From Bacillota bacterium (GTDB lineage: Bacteria > Bacillota > Clostridia > Christensenellales > CAG-138), in contig JAEWZS010000082.1 of assembly GCA_023458355.1 (NCBI GenBank), positions 1 through 46,385 of the forward strand: DNA of 46,385 bases, read 5' to 3'. A model generated the notes under the pieces. That model made no database searches, was not told where the DNA came from, and saw only the letters and a list, made by a program, of their open reading frames with translations. Shown piece by piece: positions 31,818-39,588 of the stretch; positions within the stretch are counted from its first letter, which is position 1, and each line of letters begins with the position of its first letter. The translations under genes and the position numbers were made by a program.

Positions 31818-34800
31818 TTATGTGCGCTTGGATTTGCTTTGGCGCATGAGCCATAGGGCGCTTAAGAGTATGCTCATGGAAATGAAAGCAAACCCAATGG
31901 AGGCGGCGGAATCGCCCGTTTTGGGAACTTCCACAATTCCATAGAGCGGTGTATACGGTATTTTCCCCTTTACCAGCATGAAGGGGGAAAGCTCGGCCAA
32001 GGGGCCAAAGCTTACAATGCCGCGCGCGTCCGCCGTGGCAAAAAAGTATTCAAAGGTGCCGTCTGCTTTTTTATGCACCAACGTAAAGCTTTGCCCCGCG
32101 TATTGCGCACCGAGATCAAAGGTAAGGCTCATATCCTTGCCCGCAGGCTTTTTGCCGCTTTTTAGGGAAACATCATAGATGCGCACAATATCGGCTTCAT
32201 CGGCCAGCTTGAAGAAGGCGTTGTAATCACCGCCTTTTGTGAGCGCGGGAGTAAGCAGTAGTTCGCCTTGGCTTAGCCCGCTGCCGCTGAGCCAAATGGT
32301 CGCTTTGGGCTGCGAGGGGTCATTGTAGATTGTAGCGGCTGCGGGCGGAGTATTAGAGCCGCCGCCATTGGAGCCGTCATTGCCAGAGGGTGCCTCATTC
32401 GTTGTGATGTTGAGCGCCGAGCTGACGGTGCCGGGCAGCGCGGTGGCGGTGGCCTTAATCCTGGTCACAAAGCTGTATGCAGTGCTGCTGCTCAGGCTGG
32501 AAAACAGGTTGCTGTTCTGCCAAGTTGCACCGCCATCCTTGGAATATTCATAGCCCGGCATAGCGGTCAGCGTCACGCTATTATAGGTCTTGCTTCCCAG
32601 CGTCGGGGCGTTGGAGGCCACCGGAGCGGCGATGGTGATGACGGTGTGTTCATTTGCCGTTTTGTCCTTTTGGCGAACCTTGACTGTGCCAGCGGCAAAG
32701 GTCAGTCCGGTGGTATTTCCCGCCGCGCAGTCCTGCCATGTGCCGCCGCCGTCCAGACTGTACTGCATATTGACAGTCGTGCAGGTGATCGTCCCGGCGG
32801 CCACGTTACAGCCCACGCCGGTCAAATTAAGAGAGCCCCACGCCGCGGTGAGCACTGGGTAGCCGCCGTTTACGGGGCTGCCTGCGCTGTCGGCCTGCCA
32901 TGTGTTGTAGTCGGCACTTGCTTTATCATTGACCCAGCCGTTCAGGGCGTTCAGCAGGGTATCGGCATAGCTTGCGAGGGTTTGCTCAGCTTCAAACTGC
33001 ACCGCCGTCCCCGCCGTCAGCGTAGTTTTATCGCCGCCAACTGTGCCGCAGCCGGTGATTATTGTGGGTACCGAACCCCACACGTTTCCAATTCCTTTAT
33101 TTGCCGTGCCGTTTAAATAATAGCAATTCTTGACGGTGGCGGTACCGTTGTTCCCGCTGCGGCCAACCACGCCGCCCGCATAGCTGTTACTGGCGTTTGC
33201 CGCCGTTACACTGCCGATGCTGTAACAGTTGACGACGTTACTTTGATAGTTATCACCTGCAATGCCACCGGCATAAGCATAGGAGTCGCCCGTGCCTGAT
33301 GCGGTCGCGCGGATGCTGCCGGTGTTAAAGCAGTTGGTGATGACGGTTGCTGAACTTGCGATGCCCACAAGTCCTCCGGCACAGGCAGTGGTATTGTAAT
33401 CCGGCCCGATGCTCGTCGCGGTGACGTCTGTGTGGCTGCAACAGTTGGCGATGGTACTCCTCGCTGCGTACCCCACAAGCGCGCCGCCATAGCTGCCCTC
33501 CGAGCTGTTGCTGATCTGGACACTGCCCGAAAGGCAGAGGTTCTTGATTGTCGCTTTGGATGTGTGATTGAACAGACCGGCATAGGAATCAGCGCTTGCC
33601 GTCAGCCCTGTGATGCTGTGCCCCTGCCCGTCAAAGGTGCCGGTGAAATAGGGGATGGAGTCGCCTACCGGCGTCCATTTGAAGCCGCTCACATCCACAT
33701 TGTTTGCCAGCAGGATGGTGTAGTCTAGGTAATCTGTGCCACTCGCCGACCAGAAGGCCGCGCCCTTGTTGGTTTTGATGGTAAGGATTTTACTGGTGCT
33801 ATCCAGTACATAGTCCGTGCCGTGGGCTGCGTCTGTCGCATACGCTGCCGCCGTGGGAAGGGGTGAGGTTCCGATGGTATAGTTCACCGCCTCAGAGGTG
33901 GCAGGGGTGTTGTAAATAGAGCCATAATATTCAGCGGTTAGGGAATAGGTTCCCGTGCCGGGAGGCGTCCAGGAAAATATAGCCACGCCAGCGGCGTTTA
34001 GGGCTGCATTGCCGAAGGGCGCTCCTCCGTTTTTAAACATAATTGCCTGCCCGCTGACACCGGGGCCCGGGAAAAAGCCCGTGAGGGTTGCGGTCAAGGT
34101 GACGGGTTTTCCCGCAGTTTGCTGATTTTCGGGCGTTGTTGCCAGCGTAAGCGTAGTCGTGTTGCCGACTACGTTAAGCGTCACTTCGTTGGAGTAAATT
34201 GTGCCGCCCGAATATGTTGCGTAATAGCGCAGCTTATAGGTGCTTCCGGTTTCGGGTGAAAGCACTCCAAACAACCAATTTGACCAATCGCTAGAGTTAG
34301 TGCCGAATTCAACGCATTGCTGCCAGCCTTCCGCTGTAATCGTCGCCTCGTTAGGCGTGATGGTTGGCCTGTAGCTGTCAAGGTCGCTCACCATATAATT
34401 ATGCCCCGCTATAAAGGAAATGGAATCGGAAATCGCCAGCGTGCCGATGACAGGTTGAGACAGAGATGCCGGGGCAATTTGCACAAACTTATAGGTGTTA
34501 CCCACTCCATAAACACTCGTATCGGTGACGTTGACGGAAGCTGCGTCTGCGCCTGATTTATCCGCCGAGGCAGTCGCCGTATGCCCTGAGGCGGTCGGCG
34601 CAACGAATACGCCGCTGACGTTCGTGAAATAAAGTGCGCTTGTGTTTCCTGTGGCGGTAACGGTGGAGGCGGAAATCGTGGTAGAAGGGGCATATGAGGC
34701 GCTTATGCCATAGCTACCGTATTCGCCGTTCCCACCATTTGCGGTAACAGTGGAGTTCTCAATGGAAAGAGAGCCGTTATAAACCTGTATGCCACGGCTA

Positions 34801-35417
34801 AATTGCTTCGTGTTTCCGGCGTTGGCGGTAACGGTGGCGTTTTTAATAGAAAGAGGGCCACTGCTAGCGTTAATGCCGATGCATGGGTTGTTTGAACTCC
34901 CTGAAATCCCTGTAGAGTTGCCCGTCGTAGCCGTTACCGTGCAATTCTCGATTGCCACTCCTTTCGCCCCATAAATGCAAATGTTGTACTGTTCGGACGA
35001 AAAGGGGATGCTGACGGAAAGACTGCTGCCCGCCGTGCCTTTAATGCTCACATTGCGAGCGTAAATCCCGGCCACACCCTTCGCGGAAATTGCACCACTG
35101 CTGATGGTAATGGTGTTGCTCCCGACAAGGTTAATATTCAGATCGCAGGACTCGCCTTGGAAACTTGAAATGGCAGTATTAAGGTAGTCGTACGTTTTTG
35201 TAATAGTCGCGCCGTTTAGCGTCAGGGTGTTGCTATTCGCATCATAAGTGACGATGCCGTCGATGCCGTCGCCTGTCACGTTGCCTGCGTTATCGCTTGT
35301 GACTTCGGTCGAACCCACCCATATGCCGTAGCTTACCGGACTCGCCAACGCCACCGTGGGCAGCAGGGCCAGCACCATGCACACCGAAAGCAGAATACCT
35401 GAAATTCTTTTTCTCAT
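31818..35417 (-). CDS. Large cell-wall-anchored surface protein with GLUG repeats
   Basis: The 1199-residue protein has a signal peptide (about 1-26). Next comes a repetitive parallel beta-helix-like region (about 30-300, strings such as GIYARNVSIKG and SIENSTVTANGG). Ig-like domains follow (about 330-515, TLTLATTPENQQTAGKPVTLTATL). A GLUG-repeat region covers about 590-750 (GGALVGYAA, GGLVGIASSA, GGIAGDNYQ, GGVVGRSG), then three shorter beta domains. The C-terminal sorting signal VPKTG (1164-1168) precedes a hydrophobic helix and a KSKRT tail, a variant of LPXTG for sortase anchoring. Such proteins are usually adhesins or carbohydrate-binding surface proteins. GAGGATAA precedes the ATG, and the small cysteine-rich gene lies 18 bp upstream, suggesting one transcript. 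Confidence 0.88.
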   Translation of the reverse strand: MRKRISGILLSVCMVLALLPTVALASPVSYGIWVGSTEVTSDNAGNVTGDGIDGIVTYDANSNTLTLNGATITKTYDYLNTAISSFQGESCDLNINLVGSNTITISSGAISAKGVAGIYARNVSIKGTAGSSLSVSIPFSSEQYNICIYGAKGVAIENCTVTATTGNSTGISGSSNNPCIGINASSGPLSIKNATVTANAGNTKQFSRGIQVYNGSLSIENSTVTANGGNGEYGSYGISASYAPSTTISASTVTATGNTSALYFTNVSGVFVAPTASGHTATASADKSGADAASVNVTDTSVYGVGNTYKFVQIAPASLSQPVIGTLAISDSISFIAGHNYMVSDLDSYRPTITPNEATITAEGWQQCVEFGTNSSDWSNWLFGVLSPETGSTYKLRYYATYSGGTIYSNEVTLNVVGNTTTLTLATTPENQQTAGKPVTLTATLTGFFPGPGVSGQAIMFKNGGAPFGNAALNAAGVAIFSWTPPGTGTYSLTAEYYGSIYNTPATSEAVNYTIGTSPLPTAAAYATDAAHGTDYVLDSTSKILTIKTNKGAAFWSASGTDYLDYTILLANNVDVSGFKWTPVGDSIPYFTGTFDGQGHSITGLTASADSYAGLFNHTSKATIKNLCLSGSVQISNSSEGSYGGALVGYAARSTIANCCSHTDVTATSIGPDYNTTACAGGLVGIASSATVITNCFNTGSIRATASGTGDSYAYAGGIAGDNYQSNVVNCYSIGSVTAANASNSYAGGVVGRSGNNGTATVKNCYYLNGTANKGIGNVWGSVPTIITGCGTVGGDKTTLTAGTAVQFEAEQTLASYADTLLNALNGWVNDKASADYNTWQADSAGSPVNGGYPVLTAAWGSLNLTGVGCNVAAGTITCTTVNMQYSLDGGGTWQDCAAGNTTGLTFAAGTVKVRQKDKTANEHTVITIAAPVASNAPTLGSKTYNSVTLTAMPGYEYSKDGGATWQNSNLFSSLSSSTAYSFVTRIKATATALPGTVSSALNITTNEAPSGNDGSNGGGSNTPPAAATIYNDPSQPKATIWLSGSGLSQGELLLTPALTKGGDYNAFFKLADEADIVRIYDVSLKSGKKPAGKDMSLTFDLGAQYAGQSFTLVHKKADGTFEYFFATADARGIVSFGPLAELSPFMLVKGKIPYTPLYGIVEVPKTGDSAASIGFAFISMSILLSALWLMRQSKSKRT

Positions 35418-35435
35418 GTTATTTTTATCCTCACA

Positions 35436-35654
35436 TTATAATACTTTTTTCGGCCAGTAGCATACGCCCACATCTAAGGAACGGGGCTTGTCCAAATGAA
35501 AATCGGCACATCGGCAATACCAGCATTGCCGTAAGCCCTCCGGTGCACCGGCTCTCGGCTCAAAAGCCGGACAAGCCTGTTTGGGCCACACATTGCCTTG
35601 CGCATTGGGAGCAGAAAGAGGCGTATCTTCCTGCCTGCGCCGAGGATTTTCCAT
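35436..35654 (-). CDS. Small cysteine-rich protein, unknown family
   Basis: The 72-residue protein starts MENPRRRQEDTPLSAP and ends with a compact cysteine- and aromatic-rich module, CWYCRCADFHLDKP then DVGVCYWPKK. The four cysteines of CWYCRC...GVC with the nearby His could bind zinc or an Fe-S cluster. ATG at 35654 is preceded by AAGGAG with 9-nt spacing, which makes it a real start; the longer open frame would overlap the metallophosphatase gene. No signal peptide is visible, so it is probably cytoplasmic. It lies 61 bp after the metallophosphatase gene and 18 bp before the surface-protein gene on the same strand. I do not recognise the family. Confidence 0.7.
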   Translation of the reverse strand: MENPRRRQEDTPLSAPNAQGNVWPKQACPAFEPRAGAPEGLRQCWYCRCADFHLDKPRSLDVGVCYWPKKVL

Positions 35655-35715
35655 GCGATCACGCTCCTTCCGGCGAGGACACATTGGCGACAGGGCTTTC
35701 CTCAGAGGTAAGTTC

Positions 35716-37041
35716 CTATTTTCCTCCGCCGACGCTTGCGGCAATATCGGCCACGGAGCCGTTTTCCTCATACTTGTACAGCCCAACAGCGGTCTTTTCG
35801 CCCGTGGTTATGACAGCAAATGTACGCGTGGCTTCGGGATGGTCAGCGTTATGGTCGATCCATGTGCCCTCATTGATATAATATTTTCCGTTATCCATGG
35901 CATAATATGAGGGTACATGCGTATGGCCGAATACGACCACCTCCGCGTTTTCATTGGGATCATCCAGATACTGTACCCTTGCCTGCTGGGCAAAATACGC
36001 CCAGTCCAAGGTTCCCGCAACCGCCTCAAGGAAGCTGTTTTGGAACTTGACCTTGTTGATCGTTTGGCGCTCCGCCCATGTGCGCTGTATGTTTTTAAAC
36101 AGCACAGGCGCGGATATCATACCGTCCGCCTGCTGTGCGGGGTAGAAGTCCAAATAGGTATAGGCATCATCAAAGCCCGCGATGCGCATATCGAATATTT
36201 TTTCCTCAAGGCCTTCGTTGGGCGTCATGCGCTCGGATACGGTTTTGAGGATCATATAATACATATAGGCACCGTATTGATCCGCATTGGATTTATCCGG
36301 CACATTTGTGATCACCGGCAAATCCTTTTCGACCTGCGGCTTTCCTTCGAGCACCCACGTTGCCGCATAGCGGGCATAGAAATAACCGGCGGGGAAAATG
36401 GTATCGTCATTGCCGCAAAGCTCCGCGTTTGTGACCGTATCCGGCGCGGAAAACACATCATAACGGTGGCCGTGCTCGATTACGATCTCGTTTCTGTCGC
36501 CCGTGTAATAAACGCCGAGGCCTTGAGTATCCCGCGCTTGAACAAGGTTGGGGATCGCTTCTTGCAGGATATCCGCAGCGAGCGTCATATCATGGTTGCC
36601 GGGTATGTAAACAAGCTTGATGCCGCTTTTTATCACATTGTTAAGCTCATCGAAAACGGTTTGATTGGTGGCGATCGCGTCTTTATAAAACTGCGCTATA
36701 TCCGTGTAGACGGGGTAATAGACCGGCAAAAACCAATCGTCCAGAAAATCGCCGTTGATCACCAGCTCCCGCACATCCGCGGTGCTTTGCAAGCGGCGCA
36801 AAAACTCGATAAAAAACGGACGGTTTTCGAGCGTTTCGGTATAGCGGTCGTCGATGCCGAGGTGGACATCGCTTACGACGACGATTTTATTGCGCGTGCT
36901 CCCCGCCTCCCACAAAGCGGGTGCAGCATTCGGCGCGCTTGTAGCAGGTGTGCCGCCCTTTTGCGTGCACCCTAAAAGCAGCAGTGCAGCCGAGAGCACC
37001 ATGCAGGCTACGAGCAGCAGCGAGAGAACTCTTGTTTTCAT
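35716..37041 (-). CDS. Calcineurin-like metallophosphatase lipoprotein
   Basis: The 441-residue exported protein has a lipoprotein signal with lipobox LLGC (Cys25) and the full two-metal phosphoesterase motif set: SDVHLG, GDFLDDW, GNHD, HGHRYD and FGHTH. The N-terminal SDVHLG with the following DLDD-type spacing looks like UDP-2,3-diacylglucosamine or nucleotide-sugar phosphoesterases, but a surface location suggests extracellular phosphoester substrates. ATG at 37041 follows GGAGGAA; the longer frame lacks a ribosome binding site and would bury the signal peptide. It is downstream of the two-component genes but separated by a terminator-like hairpin, so it probably has its own, perhaps regulated, promoter. 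Confidence 0.9.
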   Translation of the reverse strand: MKTRVLSLLLVACMVLSAALLLLGCTQKGGTPATSAPNAAPALWEAGSTRNKIVVVSDVHLGIDDRYTETLENRPFFIEFLRRLQSTADVRELVINGDFLDDWFLPVYYPVYTDIAQFYKDAIATNQTVFDELNNVIKSGIKLVYIPGNHDMTLAADILQEAIPNLVQARDTQGLGVYYTGDRNEIVIEHGHRYDVFSAPDTVTNAELCGNDDTIFPAGYFYARYAATWVLEGKPQVEKDLPVITNVPDKSNADQYGAYMYYMILKTVSERMTPNEGLEEKIFDMRIAGFDDAYTYLDFYPAQQADGMISAPVLFKNIQRTWAERQTINKVKFQNSFLEAVAGTLDWAYFAQQARVQYLDDPNENAEVVVFGHTHVPSYYAMDNGKYYINEGTWIDHNADHPEATRTFAVITTGEKTAVGLYKYEENGSVADIAASVGGGK

Positions 37042-37110
37042 AGGTATTTCCTCCGATAGGGCAAGATTTTTTGCAAATTTTCGCATTGAGGATAACCTAT
37101 GAAAGCAAAA

Positions 37111-37141
37111 AAATGAGCCTTTACACTTAAAAGACTCATTT
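37111..37141 (-). terminator. Terminator-like hairpin after the sensor kinase gene
   Basis: AAATGAG (37111-37117) pairs with CTCATTT (37135-37141), extendable by a G-U and a G-C pair, with a T run on the - strand. It would end the response regulator-kinase transcript. One copy of the 13-bp direct repeat lies in its loop. Confidence 0.6.
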
Positions 37142-37153
37142 TTACACTTAAAA
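37120..37153. repeat. 13-bp direct repeats with 21-bp period (possible LytTR site)
   Basis: TTTACACTTAAAA occurs at 37120-37132 and again at 37141-37153, an exact copy two helical turns apart. Paired direct repeats at this spacing are how LytTR regulators bind DNA, and a LytTR regulator is encoded nearby. The site is about 80-110 bp upstream of the metallophosphatase ATG. Confidence 0.5.
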
Positions 37154-37201
37154 ACAGCAATTTAAACAAAATATTCTCTTGACAGAGAAAAACGCCTTTT
37201 T

Positions 37202-38485
37202 TTACACCAGCAAACGGACGCGGAAAGAGCCGTTTTCTACTTTGTACAGAAGCTCGCCATCGTATTTCTTTGCAAACGCAATGACGCTTTTACTGCCTAA
37301 GCCGTGTCCATCCTCAAAAGCGACGGGATAGCCGGTTTCATCAAAAGCGATTCCTTGCGCGCAGGGGTTTTCTATTCCCAAAAGCAAGCGCCCCATATTG
37401 CGGCAAACAAAATGGATGATCGGCTTGCCGTCCGATAGCTTCAAGCAAGCTTGGATCGCGTTTTCCAAAAGGTTTGATACCACCATGGAGAGCTCCAAAG
37501 AATCCACAGTCAATTCTTTTGGGATATCCAGTTCTATCTTTGTGGAAATGCCCGCCTGCTCCGCAAGCTTTACATAGTGGCAAACGGCGGCGTTGACGGC
37601 AAGGTTTTCGCAGTAGACCCTGCCGCTATGATGCGTCATTTGGTTTTGATTTTGCAGCAAAGCGGCGGCATCGCCGACCTTCCCTTGTTCCAAAAGCTCT
37701 AAAAGCACATTGTTGAAATGGCGGCGGTCGTGCGCGGCACGGCTGTTTTGCGCCGAAGCCTCCTCCATAAGATTTAGCCGTTCCGCCATGCTTCTTGCGG
37801 CCAATTGCAGATACTCCTGCTCCGCCTGCATCTTCCTTGTTTCCTCGCGCATGGCGTATTGCTTTGTTATGGTTTTGAGCGAATGGATGATGGAAATATA
37901 GATCGACAAGCCTAAAAGTATGAGAAACATAAGCGGCACATAGTGCTCGCTCAGCATATCCCGAATATCGCCTCCGAAAAGATACCTCAAAAAGCAAGCC
38001 AAAAGCGCGGCAACGGGCAGTATATAGATATGCCAATAATCCAGCACGTTTTTATACAGCTTTGATACCCGCTTGTAAAACACGGCAATGACGAAAGAAA
38101 AGAGAATCAAGCGCAAAAGTATATTGCCATAGACCGGCCACGGGAAAATATCGGAAAATATATAGCTTAAAAACACCACCACGATAAAGATGTTCAGCAT
38201 GGTAATATAGCTGAAGCACCATTGCATGATCTTATCGGCAAAAAGAGGCTTGAGGGCGATCCCGATCACCAAGTTCATGGCAAGGTCAACATAAAATACG
38301 GCGGTATAGTTCTCCGTCAGATAAAAAAAGTAATTCGCGCCGACGTTCCCCACCAGTATGACGGCTGTCGCAAAAACATACACAAGCTTGTTTTTGTATT
38401 TTGGTGTTGCCATGACGGAGATCAAGAGTATGAGCATGACATCGGTGATGACAGAGCGCAAAACGTTTGGGAAAAGTAAGTTCAT
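37202..38485 (-). CDS. AgrC-like sensor histidine kinase (GHKL)
   Basis: The 427-residue membrane sensor has about six hydrophobic helices in the first 205 residues, a coiled dimerisation segment (about 210-260) with the phospho-acceptor candidate HDRRHFNNVLLELL (near residue 250), and a GHKL ATPase domain with SNLLENAIQAC, GIENPC and GHGLGSKSV. This is the layout of AgrC/FsrC/CitS-like peptide-sensing kinases. The gene overlaps the response regulator stop by 4 bp (ATGA), so the pair is co-translated. The signal could be a peptide or small molecule; no agrB or agrD-like gene is present within the window. Confidence 0.92.
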   Translation of the reverse strand: MNLLFPNVLRSVITDVMLILLISVMATPKYKNKLVYVFATAVILVGNVGANYFFYLTENYTAVFYVDLAMNLVIGIALKPLFADKIMQWCFSYITMLNIFIVVVFLSYIFSDIFPWPVYGNILLRLILFSFVIAVFYKRVSKLYKNVLDYWHIYILPVAALLACFLRYLFGGDIRDMLSEHYVPLMFLILLGLSIYISIIHSLKTITKQYAMREETRKMQAEQEYLQLAARSMAERLNLMEEASAQNSRAAHDRRHFNNVLLELLEQGKVGDAAALLQNQNQMTHHSGRVYCENLAVNAAVCHYVKLAEQAGISTKIELDIPKELTVDSLELSMVVSNLLENAIQACLKLSDGKPIIHFVCRNMGRLLLGIENPCAQGIAFDETGYPVAFEDGHGLGSKSVIAFAKKYDGELLYKVENGSFRVRLLV

Positions 38486-39219
38486 GCCCGCGCCTCCTTT
38501 GCCATCAGATAGTCCATATACGCATCGCGCACCGCAGGGTATTGCTTGGCCGCAATGGGAACGACCTTCCCGCCGCGCAAAGTAAAGCTATCCTTTGTAA
38601 AGTGTTCCACCCGCCGCATATTGATAAGATACGAGGTGTGGCATTGCAAAATATACGCGGCCTTTTGTAGGGGCAAGCTATAGTCCGCAAAGCTTTCCCG
38701 TATGGTGCGGCTTATTACCTCCTCACCGTCGGCCATGGTGAAAATGACGGCATGATTGCGATACTCGCAGCAAAGGATATCCGAAAGCTTGAGCACTCTC
38801 AAGCTCTCAGCGGTTTTAGCGGTAAAGGTCTGCGCCTCGGACAAGTCTATTTTCGAGATGGCAAAAGCGAGGGTAGAAAACAATTGCTGTTTATCGACGG
38901 GCTTGATCAAGTAGTTGACGGGGCTTGCGGCGTAGGCCTGCAAAGCAAATTGAGGCTCTGTGGTGGCGTATATGATCTGCGCCTCGCGGTCGAAGCGGCG
39001 AATTTCTTTGCCAAGCTCGATGCCGCTGACCATGGGCATGACGATATCCAATATGTAAAGATGAAAGCTTTCGGTTTGGCAGGCTTCAAGAAGCTTGTCA
39101 GGGTGGGAAAACTGCTTAAGCTCCGCGTCCAAGCCGCACGATTTTATATATTCGCCCGCCATCGCTTCTAAAACGGCAAGCTCATTAGGCATATCATCAC
39201 AAATGGCAATACGGAGCAT
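38482..39219 (-). CDS. LytTR family response regulator
   Basis: The 245-residue regulator has an N-terminal receiver domain (ICDDMPNE with the acidic pocket, phosphorylated Asp58 in YILDIVMP, conserved lysine in NYLIKPVDK) and a C-terminal LytTR DNA-binding domain (about 140-240, with LQCHTSYLINMRRVEHF). ATG at 39219 is chosen because AAAGGATG sits about 7 nt upstream; the longer frame would begin before that site. It is transcribed toward the sensor kinase. Such regulators bind paired direct repeats near activated promoters, and suitable repeats exist at 37120-37153. Confidence 0.93.
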   Translation of the reverse strand: MLRIAICDDMPNELAVLEAMAGEYIKSCGLDAELKQFSHPDKLLEACQTESFHLYILDIVMPMVSGIELGKEIRRFDREAQIIYATTEPQFALQAYAASPVNYLIKPVDKQQLFSTLAFAISKIDLSEAQTFTAKTAESLRVLKLSDILCCEYRNHAVIFTMADGEEVISRTIRESFADYSLPLQKAAYILQCHTSYLINMRRVEHFTKDSFTLRGGKVVPIAAKQYPAVRDAYMDYLMAKEARA

Positions 39220-39259
39220 GACAGGCATCCTTTCCGTAAGATGTTTTGAAAATTCTACC

Positions 39260-39400
39260 ACGCGCCGCGAAACTTGTCGAGTTAAGAGACGGCTGCGCGC
39301 CGAGCAGAAAAAGGCAACACGCTAAACGGCAAGCAATGCGAGTGTCAATACACTCGCTAATTTTCTGCGTTTTGTCTTGCGGCAAAACTGCAAAAAATCG
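39260..39400. repeat. Structured intergenic element with nested inverted repeats
   Basis: A perfect hairpin, GCGAGTGT (39338-39345) with ACACTCGC (39350-39357), is enclosed by GCAGAAAA (39304-39311) and TTTTCTGC (39361-39368). CGTTTTG and CAAAAC arms follow near 39368-39388. Small frames in it code for nothing convincing. It looks like a dispersed clostridial intergenic repeat, which I recall only in general terms, or a structured RNA. It separates the response regulator gene from the aro operon's 3' end. Confidence 0.5.
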
Positions 39401-39462
39401 TGCTTGTTGGGGCTAGCCCAAAACCCTTGCGACCTCAGGCCAACTTGGCCAGAAGTGAAGTC

Positions 39463-39506
39463 AATAAAAAACAAGCGCATCATCCTTTCGGATAACACGC
39501 CCGCTT
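39463..39506 (-). terminator. Terminator downstream of the aro operon
   Basis: On the - strand a stem of AAGCG with CGCTT (39502-39506 with 39473-39477) holds an inner ATCC/GGAT helix with a GAAA tetraloop. It is followed by GTTTTTT. It lies about 85 bp after the chorismate mutase-shikimate kinase stop and could end that operon or a small RNA. Confidence 0.7.
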
Positions 39507-39575
39507 CTTAGTCATCCTGCTTGGCAGCTCCCCGTATTGTTCGTGCTGTCTTATGGAGGACTACCTCAGGTCACT
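39507..39575 (-). ncRNA. Possible structured RNA between the aro operon and its terminator
   Basis: On the - strand a 9-bp helix with one mismatch joins TAGTCCTCC (39555-39563) to GGATGACTA (39509-39517). An inner CAGC/GCTG helix (39545-39548 with 39525-39528) sits inside, and the terminator hairpin follows directly. The span has no coding potential. I do not recognise an Rfam class; this is a low-confidence candidate. Confidence 0.25.
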
Positions 39576-39588
39576 TTTTTGAAACGAG

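Noticed and set aside
35655..35786. 44-residue N-terminal extension of the small cysteine-rich protein
   Set aside because: It would overlap the metallophosphatase gene and ignores the good ribosome binding site before 35654.
35917..36975. 352-codon open frame antisense to the metallophosphatase gene
   Set aside because: The opposite strand carries all phosphatase motifs; the antisense product has no recognisable domain.
39197..39385. 62-residue cysteine-containing frame upstream of the response regulator, considered as an AgrD-like peptide
   Set aside because: It lies within the inverted-repeat element, overlaps the regulator start and has no AgrD-like amphipathic/Cys-Pro-acidic layout.
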